A stretch of DNA of 64,000 nucleotides from Parasponia andersonii (taxonomy: Eukaryota > Streptophyta > Magnoliopsida > Rosales > Cannabaceae): assembly GCA_002914805.1 (NCBI GenBank), contig JXTB01000082.1, positions 853,802 to 917,801 of the forward strand. Direction: 5' to 3'. A model generated the notes under the pieces. That model had not been told where the DNA came from, searched no databases, and saw only the letters and a list, made by a program, of their open reading frames with translations. The position numbers were made by a program, and so were the translations under genes. This document shows, piece by piece, positions 1 to 10,500 of the stretch. Each line of letters opens with the position of its first letter. Position 1 is the stretch's first letter.

Positions 1-635
1 TAAGAACAATAAATGCACATTGATGAGTACAAATTAGCATTATCAAGAAAACATATAATATAAGTTTAAATCTTTCTAAGTTGTCTAATTATTGATTCAG
101 TTAACTAAATTTTTAAGGGTCTTTTTGTTTACATTGTGTGATACTATTTATTATTAATGTATTTACTTATTTTTGTTCTGAAATTTTATATTTCTATATA
201 TTTTAGTAACTAAACTTCTACTTATATTAATAAAAATATAGGGAATGGATAAGAGTTAGATTTTCAACAAAAATAGATTATCCTCGAAGTTCATTGATGG
301 ACTTACGTCATCATACTCTTATTATCATTTCTGGCCGCTGGACGTGTTTATCTTATGTATTGGTGCCTAACTATCATTATTCTGATTATAGAAGTATTAC
401 GATTTCGAATTCTAGCCTTGAATAACGCTACTGCTTAAGCGATTAATTGCCAATTTGGAGTCATGGTCTCCGAGATGCATGTTTCACACTTCTTGATTTA
501 ACAAGTGTTTGATTTGCTACTCTTGCACTCTATGACCAGTGGTTTACTCTTCTTTTGACTATTATCAGTTGTTGTTTTACTTACAACCATACCGTCTATG
601 AATTTCGGGACGAAATTCTTTTAAGCAGGGAATGA
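1..635 (+). mobile_element. 3' internal end of a Ty3/gypsy element (partial)
   Basis: The stretch ends in a motif reading about N-F-G-T-K-F-F then stop (around 600-622). This resembles the last residues of Tekay/Del-type gypsy polyproteins. A purine-rich tract (about 624-635) follows, directly before the LTR start. Upstream of that the DNA is AT-rich and no reading frame is kept, so the pol region is either off the window or decayed. The assignment rests on the short tail motif and on what follows it. Confidence 0.45.
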
Positions 636-884
636 TGTAAAACTCCTTAAATTTTGGAAGGGTATTTTAATCTTTTGAAAAAATAATAAAATTAAAAATA
701 AAAATAACAAGTATTTAAAATTCAAATTTGGGGTTAATTTGAAAGAACTTTTGAAAAAGGGGCTAATTTGCAAAATTAAAAGACTATTTTGAAAAAAAAT
801 AAAACCAGGGACTAATGTGCAATTTTTATAAAATTTCATTGCCCATTTAAGAGCAGACACGTGGCCTACTCATCTCCCTTCAGC

Positions 885-888
<4 letters not shown>

Positions 889-925
<37 letters not shown>
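889..925. repeat. (CT)n microsatellite in gypsy LTR
   Basis: About 17-18 CT dinucleotides lie just upstream of the GC-rich part of the LTR. Pyrimidine tracts like this are common in plant leaders, so it may mark the transcribed start of the element, but no transcript can be shown from sequence alone. Confidence 0.9.
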
Positions 926-926
<1 letters not shown>

Positions 927-1345
927 GCGATTTCCGGCCAAAATGTCGATTTCATGGCGAGCCTCTGACGAGACACTTCTCGGCATCATCGAGCGCCGCC
1001 ACCATCTGCAGTCGATAGTTGGAGGCCGGACGATCCTCGCGGCCCCGTCCCCACCACCTGACAACGTCCCGTTCGCCACCGGTGACGCATAGAAGACGTG
1101 AGCTATTTTCCGATTCCAGCACCGATTTCGATGACATTTCGCCACGAAAATGGTCGGGTTTGATTCGTATCGTCACGATCTTTAACGTAGTATATATATC
1201 TTGACTCAATATTGTTTGGATTGAATTTTTTCATTTTTGTAAATTTTGAGCTATTTTAGTTTTATATTTATATTTTGCAATCCGACCGTTAGATCGTAAA
1301 ATAAACCTCATATTAGTGATGTACTTGTGAAAACAAAAATTTTGA

Positions 1346-1364
1346 TATATATATATATATATAT
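1346..1364. repeat. (TA)n microsatellite
   Basis: A short run of TA dinucleotides inside the gypsy LTR. Confidence 0.85.
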
Positions 1365-2072
1365 TGTCTATATTTGGTAACGGGCAAAAAAATCTAAATC
1401 TAACGACTTAGATCGTTTCGTTTTACGTGTCGTGGGCCCAGGTTCAGCTCGAGCCCAAATCGGTCAGATTATATATCTAACTTAGTATTTTTGGGTGCTC
1501 TAAATTCAATGGTGAAGTCCGTTTCACGATTTGAAGCTCCGTTTGAAAATCAAGTTTTCATACTAAGGAACCAAAGGTTTGAAAACGACATCCGCTCTTC
1601 CAAATGATACCCAAATGACGCCAAACTTTCTTTATAACCTTGTAATGCTAGTTAGACACTGATTGAGGTAGGGATTCGATTACTTGACTTAAAAATTAAT
1701 TTAATTTATGAATTTTTACATATTTTCAATTAATATAGAATTTCGTGAAATAATCTATAAAAAATTGTGTTTATGTCTATTTTTGACCTAATTTGAGATA
1801 TAAATTGCCTGGGAGATACGTCACACTGGTTAGCATGTCATATATACTGTTTTGGATTGATTACTATAGGAAATTGGATTTTTGGATTTTGATAGAAAAT
1901 AACTGTTGTAATGCCAAAAAGTTTTTAGAAAATTCAAAATGATTTGAGAACTCAGTTTTAAGGACTAGAAGTGATTTAATTAAAGAATACTGCATGGTTA
2001 TTTTGAGATTTTGTGGAAATGGTGCATATCCTTATTCTGTCATTTATAAAACATTTACATACATTCACACAT

Positions 2073-2246
2073 TTACGATGTCCTACATTGGGTGATCGGA
2101 CTTACGATGCCCTACATCGGGTGATCGAACTTACGATGCCCTACATTAGGTGATCAGACTTACGATACCCCATATTGGGTATTCGGACTTACGACACTTC
2201 TTTAGGTGGCTCGGACTTACGAGTAATCCACTAGGACACTTCAGAC
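2073..2246 (+). repeat. 29-bp tandem repeat inside gypsy LTR
   Basis: Six head-to-tail units of 28-30 bp begin TTACGA and mostly end in GGAC or a close variant. They start at 2073, 2102, 2131, 2160, 2189 and 2217. The first three or four are close copies and the last two have drifted. This is probably an LTR enhancer-type or hypervariable block. It is not obvious in the other LTR of this family near 44100. Confidence 0.85.
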
Positions 2247-3049
2247 ATTATGATTACATACATGGTTATATGTTGGCTTGAATAGAAATGTACTAGTTTT
2301 TATGGATGTTTTTTAATAGTTTGGAATGTTTGAACTATTGGACTATGATTTCCACTTGAGTTTTGTGAACTGTTTGGAATAGAATACTAACTATACAGGA
2401 CCTTCAACGTGAGTATATTTTCTTATATATATAAAAACTTGTAATCGATTTTCTATTGAGCATTCACGTGCTCACCCCCCTTTATTTATTCCCACTCTCA
2501 GGTGTTGATTTATTTTAGAGAAATTATCTTGGTGACTTGCCAAGGTTGTTTGACATATGTGTGTCATTTTCCACATCTTTATTGGTTGGTTTCTATTCTA
2601 TACCATCATTTTTTTTTTATGTCAAATATATTTAGCTAATCGTGGTGTATTTATTAAGTAGATTTATGAGGATAAATTTTGCTATTCAATTGAGTACTTA
2701 GAAATACAAATGATTTTATGTAAATTATTTGAACATTGGACTTAAGATTTAATTAGACTCATTTTTTTTTATAATTTATAAATTTACAAATTAATTAGAT
2801 TTTAACCAAAACTTTAATACTAATATTAATGTTTCTTGAATATGAAATTCGGTTACTTTTGAGGACTAAATCTAAAAATTCTAAGTACTAAATTTTCAGA
2901 AATTTTAGAAAATCACTGTTTACTACTGTTTCAACATAAAATTACTAAAAATCACAGCCTTAGATTTTTGGTCGTGACAGATATAATTCATTTTGGCACA
3001 ATAGTAAAGATTTGAGCTCTATGTATAGCATTTTATATCAGGTAAGCAA

Positions 3050-4039
3050 AATTCTTTTTCATTTACCTAACATGCAGAAACCTACATTTGTTTTATATGT
3101 AATTTTATTGGATATAATCATTGAATTTCTTTAGCATCTTACATGAAATATTAGAGAAGTCAAAGCAAGGACATCATTTTTGGTTCTTTGATCCATCATG
3201 GATTTCTATTATGGATTCCTCTCAAATAGAACATGCAAAATTAATTGCTTGAAAGACACAAAGATAGGACACTTTTGGTTACTACCGGCTAATGTAGGGT
3301 AATATTTAATACATTAGCTATTTGGGTAGTAGATAATATGTATTTAAATATAATGTTTTTTTTTTGGTATTAAGTAGACATCATTGGATGCTAGTAATCA
3401 TCGATACAATCCGTGATACATACTTCTGGATTGATCCACTGAGACAACCTCCACGAGATGAGATTAAATATCTTATTACTATGTAAGTGAAATAATATTG
3501 TGCAATTAGTTTACTATCTCTTAAGTTGCTCTGAGCACCTACCTTTTTTTTTTTTCAAGATTTTGACTATTACAATACTTAGAATGAAAGCTTTGAAGGG
3601 AGGGTAATTTCACATAGAGATGTATAAAGGCAAGTAATAGATTGTCTTTAATATACTACCATGCTATTCTACTATACCCATTCACTATAAAGGATGTTTG
3701 ACATCTTAATATAAGTGTAGTGTACTCGGCAACCATCAAATGTTGAATGCGGATTTTATATAATGAAATATATGCGAGAATTTTGCATGTATTCGAGACC
3801 ATAGCAATGGATGAATAATAGTGTAAGCTAAATTATCTTAAATTGTATGATATTATTTTTTTCTATATCTTTCTCTTAAAAGTCTCAATGACAAAATCTT
3901 AATTATATATGAAATTTTTTTATTTTAGTATAATAAGAAGAAAAGTTACACACAACAAGAGATAAATCACATTCAGATGGAGTGGGCTGACAAGTTCATG
4001 GATTTGATTTGTACTGATCCAAGTGTACTATGGTCTTGA
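3050..4039 (+). pseudogene. Ulp1-like (C48) peptidase fragment of a CACTA-type transposon
   Basis: Several in-frame blocks separated by intron-like gaps match the Ulp1-type peptidase found in many plant transposons. A block near 3155-3250 reads F-D-P-S-W-I-S and then hits stops. A block at 3376-3484 reads R-H-H-W-M-L-V-I-I-D followed by F-W-I-D-P-L, giving the catalytic His and Asp, and ends at a GTAAGT donor-like site. A block at 3727-3804 reads N-V-E-C-G-F-Y-I-M-K-Y-M, with the catalytic Cys at 3748-3750. A last block ends in a stop at 4037-4039. Internal stops break the gene. A transposon terminus at 4945 supports a transposon rather than host origin. Confidence 0.65.
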
Positions 4040-4664
4040 GTCTTGACTTATTCTAGGCTTGTTACCGTATTGCTTTGGTTGATGTATTCTTTTTTCTGAC
4101 TAGATTTTTTTTTCCATAAGATTTTTTCTAGTAAAGTTTTAACGAGGTACAATGCAATACTTGTTTCATAATTTTTTTTTGATTAGTAACATAATTTTGT
4201 AGTTTTTTTTTTGTTATAAATGAATATTAGGAAAGACCAGAGTTTGGAATATATTTGCAGAGGTGTAATGGGAAGAAAATGCTCCAACAAGTATTGGGAA
4301 AAAAAAAAGCTAGCAAAAAGAAAAAGAAAATCAATGTTCTTTTTCTCTTTGATCTGGATGCAATTCAATCTCGTTAGCTAGTACACAACCGATTCTTGTA
4401 ATCTTAAATTACACTATCATATTCATATGTGTACATATATTTATTAATTTATGTAACATTAATTTTATAATTAATTTGTTTAATTTTATGTTTTATATTC
4501 TAGATGTCTAAATAATTAAAGAATTACAAATATTAATTTAAGAAATAACAAAAAATTTTAATAATCATAAAATCATAAATTTAGAATAGTAATTTTGTTA
4601 TTTAAATTTATTATTCATTTTTTTGCTATGAGATTATCTAGTAGTTAATGCTTGATTTGGTTGT

Positions 4665-4945
4665 ATTAGACACCATATTATCCGTTACCAAATTTTATAG
4701 CATTTGCTACTAAATTTTGGTAGCAAGATGGTTATATAAACACCAAATTTTGATCTCTTTGCTACTAATTATTGGTAGCAGAAAGCATATGGCTTTTGCT
4801 ACTAAGTTTTTTTTGGGTAGCAAAATGGTGTTATAGTTACCAACAAGCTACCAATTTTTTTGGTAGCAAAAACAATTATTTGTTACTAAAAATATACTTT
4901 TAGCTACCTATTTTTTTTTAGCTAAAAGGCTTTTTTCTTGTAATG
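4665..4945 (+). repeat. CACTA subterminal repeats and right terminus
   Basis: Many copies of a short motif, GCTACCAA and its complement TTGGTAGC, alternate in both orientations across this stretch, as in CACTA subterminal regions. The block ends TTTTTTCTTGTAATG at 4945, the complement of CATTACAAGAAAA, one base from the classic CACTACAAGAAAA terminus. The left end of this element lies upstream of the inserted gypsy LTR and is not in view. It is a different family from the element at 20693-29236, whose subterminal motif is unlike this one. Confidence 0.6.
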
Positions 4946-5219
4946 TATTGTCTTTTTAATGGACCGGTTCCTTCCATATATATTTTAGCCAATACAGAAT
5001 GGGACTGATCTCGCCAAGAGACTATATATAGGTACTCATGGGAAGTAATTTGGCATATATGCTCTTTCACGTGGATCTAGAGGAGGTTCTGAGGAAACTA
5101 AGTTTTTTCTGATTCTGATCATGTGGGCCAAAATAATTTCCTAATTATGTGTTTTTATATAAATATATATATGTATATCACGTGAATATGTATGTATAAA
5201 TATACTGATATGTATTTAT

Positions 5220-5355
5220 TTTATTTATGCATATAAAAAAATAATATTAATAATATACATTTTTTTATACTTTTCTCATTATAATAGTTAAATCACTATT
5301 AGATAACGAGACTCATAGATAAAAAAAAATATTCATTAGTTGGCATTCTCTCTTT
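5220..5355 (+). repeat. Diverged relic of the intron-3 MITE family
   Basis: The order of landmarks, CATTATA then AATCACTATTAGA then a poly-A run, matches the middle of the two MITE copies at 14761-14990 and 15182-15424. Both ends have decayed. It lies about 1.3 kb upstream of the ATPase TATA box. Confidence 0.4.
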
Positions 5356-6118
5356 CTATATATATATATATTATGTGTGAACTTCCGCAATGTTTCTGCA
5401 ATGTGTCCATTTACTGGTCAATTGTCCCTTCCCGCAAAGATAAATTTATAGTCATGAGCTTACCTGTTTTAGACATTTGGGATTGATTCATGCGGTATTC
5501 TTTCTTTCTTTTTTTTTTTTTTTTTTCTGATAATGATTCATGTGGTATTCTGTATATCCAATTATAGTAGTTAGTTTGACCAATTTTATTTATTTATTTT
5601 TTATTTTTTATGTTTTATGTTTTAGTACTGCTACTAATAATAATAATAATAAAAATTATTATTATTATTATTTTTTTTTTGTTGTTGGTGTTATTGTTAT
5701 AGTATTTAGCAATTTCCTTTCAGTCATACTTTAGACTTCTTGAAATGCTAAATTGTTATAGTATTTAGCAATTTTCTTTCAGATATATTTTAGACTTCTT
5801 GAAGTGCTTGCACGGGCTTAGCATGACCTACCCCTTATTAATAATAGTTATTAATTGCATCTCCCAGTAATTAAGGGTTACTAACATTTGTAATTATATG
5901 CAGAAAGAGTGTGATAAATTAAGTTGTTATATATGAGGAAAATATCAGTTAAATAAACTAATGCATATATATAGCCCTATATTTTAGAGTGATCAAATCA
6001 AGCAACCGCAGCACCTTGTCGAAAAATTTCATGATCATCTTTTGATTGCTTATCAACTAGCTCTTTTGGATTTGTACCATAATTTATCTAGCTAGGTTAC
6101 TGTAAACCCTAAACAAAT

Positions 6119-6122
6119 ATAC

Positions 6123-6168
<46 letters not shown>
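6119..6168. repeat. (TA)n-(GA)n compound microsatellite
   Basis: A TA run passes directly into about 14 GA dinucleotides, roughly 500 bp upstream of the ATPase TATA box. GA tracts can bind plant GAGA-binding (BBR/BPC) factors, so a regulatory role is possible but unproven. Confidence 0.9.
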
Positions 6169-6174
<6 letters not shown>

Positions 6175-6659
6175 TTACATATGGTAGTTGGAAGGAAAAA
6201 GAGTCAAAAGAGGAAGTGGAGAAAAGAAAAGGAAAAAATAGAAATGTTAGCAAAAAGAACATGGAGGTAGAAAGACAGCAAATGCTAAGCCCAAAACTGG
6301 AGAGATACTAGCTAGCAAATAAAAAAATTCTCTTATGAGATAGAAAAGAAAAAACATCTCAGTCAGGTTCAGCACATATGCGACCTATGAGTCTATAAAT
6401 GTGTGTGAGAGAGAGAGGCATTAATGTGGGATTCATATGTGGATTCCATTCTCCTTTGCCTTTCTTTCTCTCATAACCGATTGATTCTCCACTATTTGAT
6501 TTTAATGAGAGAGAAAAAGAGATACAAGGGCAAATCCAATTATTCCCACCAAGAAAATTTAGTGTGCTGGAAATTAATTTATTAAAGGAAAATTAATTAA
6601 TTTCCAACAAAATCTTTTCTTTTTCCCTCTCATATATGCCTTTTTCAATCCTTTTCTTC

Positions 6660-6669
6660 TTTATATAAA
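6660..6669 (+). promoter_or_regulatory. Probable TATA box of the metal ATPase gene
   Basis: A TTATATAAAC match to the plant TATA consensus. Pyrimidine-rich leader-like sequence begins about 30 bp downstream and leads into the first coding exon at 7345. The distance fits a gene with a 5'UTR intron. Chosen by position and consensus only. Confidence 0.5.
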
Positions 6670-6776
6670 CCCCTCAACATTACCATATTCCCCTACTTGA
6701 ACCTTCCACTCCTCTTTCCCATTCAAGCTAACTTGAAGAAGCTCCCTCCAATCCCTTCTTTTCACTTCTTACAAAG

Positions 6777-7314
6777 GTTGCTCTAATTCCCTTTAACTAA
6801 ACCACTTTTCTGGATTTTTGTTCTTTTTTTTTTTGATGAATTTATTTCTATCTATTTCTCCCCTCAAAATCTGCTGTTGATTCAAGCTCTCTTTAGCTTC
6901 TTCTTCCTCGCTTTCCTCCACTTGTCTTATTTTCAAGACTCATGACTCATGCATATATTGTTGGGTTATCTATGCGTGTCTATCTTGAAAACATATACAA
7001 ACACATGAACTAGACACCTTAGAGTTAGAGATAAGATTGCACATTCATACAACTCTACTTTATGTTTTCCAGCAAAAATCCATTTTTTGAAACTAGATTA
7101 ATTTTTTATTACTACACACGTTTTAAATACCATTTTTTGTTCTTTTTTTTTTTCTTCTTATTTGGGTATTCCTTGAAAATGATGATCATAACATTCATTC
7201 TGATGTCATAAATTTTTCGCTCACGTGAGCAAGCAAGCTAGAGCTAACAACAAGATTTTTTTTCTGATGGCTAATCATATTAAATATTATTATTATGTTT
7301 TTTTTTTTTTGCAG
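6777..7314 (+). other. Probable 5'UTR intron of the metal ATPase gene
   Basis: A candidate donor (AAAG then GTTGCT) near 6777 is followed by T-rich sequence and a strong acceptor (poly-T then TTTGCAG) ending at 7314, 30 bases before the start codon. The donor is weaker than the acceptor, and other donors between 6780 and 6850 are possible. The inferred leader runs from about 6690. Confidence 0.35.
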
Positions 7315-7344
7315 TAATTTTTGGAGTAGACTTAATTAATCATC

Positions 7345-7558
7345 ATGGCTTCTCAAGACATGAAAATAAACAAGCAAGTAACCAAAAGATTTCGAAAAAG
7401 CTATTTTGACGTTTTGGGACTGTGTTGTTCCTCTGAGGTACCTCTCGTTGAGAATGCCTTAAAGCCTCTCGATGGTGTCAAAGAGGTAACGGTCGTAATT
7501 GCCACAAGAACAGTCATTGTTGTTCATGACATCCTTCGCATCTCCCAAACTCAAATCG
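7345..7558 (+). CDS. HMA2: HMA exon 1: N-terminal metal-binding domain
   Basis: This exon encodes residues 1-71 plus the first base of codon 72. It has a basic N-terminus followed by the ferredoxin-like heavy-metal-associated fold. In the Zn/Cd group the usual CxxC is replaced by Cys-Cys-x-x-Glu; here it reads GLCCSSE, with Cys 27, Cys 28 and Glu 31. The exon ends at a GTAAGT donor. The domain finishes in exon 2 (AKELNQ...), more than 4 kb downstream. Confidence 0.93.
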
Positions 7559-10500
7559 GTAAGTAACACTTACAAATTTACTATATTTATAATGTTCGGT
7601 CGCTAAAATAACGAAATTCGATCTAAGTCTTTGTTACGATGGAAATAAAATAAAAAAAGAACATAAAAAATCACACAAATTTTTGTATCGTTATTATTCT
7701 TATTATTATTATTTTTTTTTTTCACTCTTGATACGATTTGAATATAACAAAAAACTACTTGAAAAGTTTTGATCTAGAATATTTGGTACGACACAAAAAT
7801 TAGAAGTTACCATTTTTTCCCTCACTTGGCTCCAAATTAATTAGTTGGTCCTAGTGGTCTGCAATGATCTGCTTTTGCTTTTGTTTGTTTGATTGGGTTC
7901 AAGCCTAAAGTGGGATAGTGCTCAATTATAGGAAAGTGACTAAGAAACAGAGTCAGGGCTCACTGATTGTTCATGATCTTCTTCTTTTCCCTTTTTCATT
8001 TTTTTTTTTAAATGAAAGCTATTAAAATTTGGGTTGGGACGAAAATATTTTTATTTCATGAGATTGGTTGCACGAGCACAAGAAAATAAATATAAAGTTG
8101 TTTTGTATGGGCAACAAATGGTGGAATGTGATGTATGAGATGGGGTCAGTCAGTTTGGTGGACCTATGTATCATTTTTATGGTGTAATTAGCTGATGAGT
8201 TGTCGATTTGTGTCGTGGGCAGTATCATGAGTTATGATGCTAAAGCTGAAGCATGGGCCTATAGCTTATCGTCATTTATTTTTTTATTTTTTTTAAAAGA
8301 TGAATATATATATATATATAATCTGAACTAGGGACTTCAATATTGCAAATATGCAAGGATCAGTTCCGTCACATAGCTAATATAGAGACTTTTGGTCATC
8401 TTATTAATTTAGTCGAATAAGTACTTTTATTAACTGGCAAATGATGAACTTTTTGTTTTTGTTTCAGTTTTATAATTTGTCATTTATTGCAAATATTAGT
8501 ATTTTTCTTTTCTTTTGGAATAATTCAAATGATAAGTAGTAATTTGAAAACAAGAATATGAGCCCGTTCAATTCGAATTAGGTATTCTATTTGAGGACAA
8601 GCAACCTTAGGACAGTAGGGTGTTTAATTGCCCTTTTACTTTTTATTACTTATTAGCCTTTAATTTTGTTAACCCCTTAAACCTATATTCCTCAAGTCTT
8701 GTCATTATTATATCGGGTATCCTATTCTATTAGACTATCCTAAGTTTCTACAGTGTTTTTATTTATTTTATTTTATTTTATTTTTTAAAAAAGTGGAACG
8801 TAGTTTCTACACTGAGGCTCCTATTATTTGTCAAATCTAACGGAGGGATTATCGACTGTTGCAAAGTACTAAAGTGAACTTAATGGCCTTAAAACATAAT
8901 TGGTATGCATTAATTTGATTTTGCCCTTTTTAATTTGATTTGTTTATTTATTTATCTGGTTATTATTATTATTATTATTATTATTATTTGCATACGCCAG
9001 AAGCCATCAGCCTAATATCTTGTAAATATGATATAGGCGTTACAAATTTCATTAATGTTTATGAACATAATATTAGATTTAAGTGGTTAAAGTTGAGGGT
9101 TAGGGTGATACAGTTTTTTTCCTTTTCTTTTTTCCAATTCAATAAGTTGAACTTAATAGTTAGGGCTTTTGGCAAGACTGGCCCCTATATTTTTTGTGAT
9201 TGGCACAATGGTCTAAGTTATTTTTTTGTAATTAAGTCCCTAAATTTTAAATTTTGGCAATCAAGCCCTTTTCGTAAATAATTATTCAAATATTAGATGG
9301 AATTAAGAATTTTCAAATTATATGCAAAAGTTTCTGAATATTAAAATCAATATTTTACTGATATTAGTTAGAATATGAAAGAAAATGACTAAAAATTAAC
9401 AACATTTAATAACATAATATAAATAATTTTAAAAATATAAATTCTTGAAAATTTTAAATTTCTCTTAAAATTTCTTTTTATTTTCCTTTCAAACTAATTA
9501 ATATTAGTGAAATACTAATTTATTTCACTTAAACATATTCGATTTCATAAAAATTTTAATATCAACAAACAAAAGAAACTTAATTGCCAAAAAATTAACT
9601 TAGGGACCATTTTGCGAATCTGCTAATAATATAGGGACTAAACATGCCGAAACCCTAAGAATTATCAAGAAAAGGGTAATTTATTTTATTGCAAGCTAAA
9701 ATGCTTTTGGAGTATATGATATATATTTTGTCTTTTTTTTTTTTCTTGTACATTGCTCATTGAGTTATATTATGTCGCATCACCAAATTAAACTACTTAC
9801 AGTTTTTAGTGAGTATATGTTTTGCAGAGTTCTAAATGTACCATTTTTTTCTCTACTCATATTCGATGAATTTTACTATATTTTGCAATATTATTAAAAT
9901 ACAAAATATTTTAATGAAATCCACCAATAAACAGTTAAAATGACAATGGAGTAAGGAGTTTAACTACCACTCCTTTTCTTTTCAAACTGATGTATACGAA
10001 ATTCATTAATCGGATGGGATAGAAGATAGGAAAAATGGACTGACGACGTGAGTTATGAATTATGATAGGCATATATAGTTATAAATAGCTAACTTTCTCT
10101 AGAATAATGTGTCTGAATCAACTAAATCTCTTGCCCACTAGTTGACAGAGTATGTTGTGATGGAAAATATGGTTTGACCATCATTAATAGGCTGTAAAGT
10201 GAAAATAATCCTTTGATATAATGAAACAGTGCCAGTTATTATTGGATGTACTGGTAAGATAGTATAAATTGTGACAGCCAAGCCGTTTTTGTCAATTAAT
10301 GTCGTTCTAGTCCTAGTCTCCTAGATAGGATCCAGTGAAGAATAATTCTAATTTCGCCATTTTAAAACACTTTCCACACTCCTTTTCTTTTTTTTTTTTT
10401 TTTTTTTCCTTCTTTTCCATCAAAAAAAAAGGGAAAAACTCCACTCCCTTATTACACTATTTTTAAAGCACACAACAATCTTTAATTCAGTATACGGAGA

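Larger units (their letters stand above)
636..2979 (+). repeat. Long terminal repeat of a Ty3/gypsy (Tekay-like) element
   Basis: The LTR starts TGTAAAACTCC and ends GGTCGTGACA, so it has TG...CA borders, and it sits just after a purine-rich tract. It is about 2.3 kb long, in the range of Tekay/Del LTRs. It contains a CT repeat, a GC-rich leader-like block (940-1110), a TA repeat and a 29-bp tandem array. The same LTR family occurs in pieces near 32361-32445 and 41428-44640, with matching order and spacing of landmarks. If 1-635 is internal sequence, this is the 3' LTR. The DNA right after it belongs to a CACTA relic, so the gypsy element probably inserted there. Confidence 0.65.
4946..6650. 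other. Intergenic region upstream of the metal ATPase
   Basis: AT-rich sequence with short microsatellites (TAA-type near 5635-5670, TA then GA near 6119-6168) and one MITE relic. No convincing reading frame or RNA gene was seen. The distal promoter of the ATPase is expected in the right half. Confidence 0.6.

Noticed and set aside
885..1209. Open frames on both strands around the CT repeat and GC-rich block
   Set aside because: They lie in the gypsy LTR, one ends in an Arg-Glu run from the CT repeat, and none resembles a known protein.
7345..7566. Exon 1 as a stand-alone small copper-chaperone-like gene
   Set aside because: A consensus donor breaks the frame and the rest of the domain continues in phase in exon 2; the CCxxE motif is specific to the Zn/Cd ATPases.
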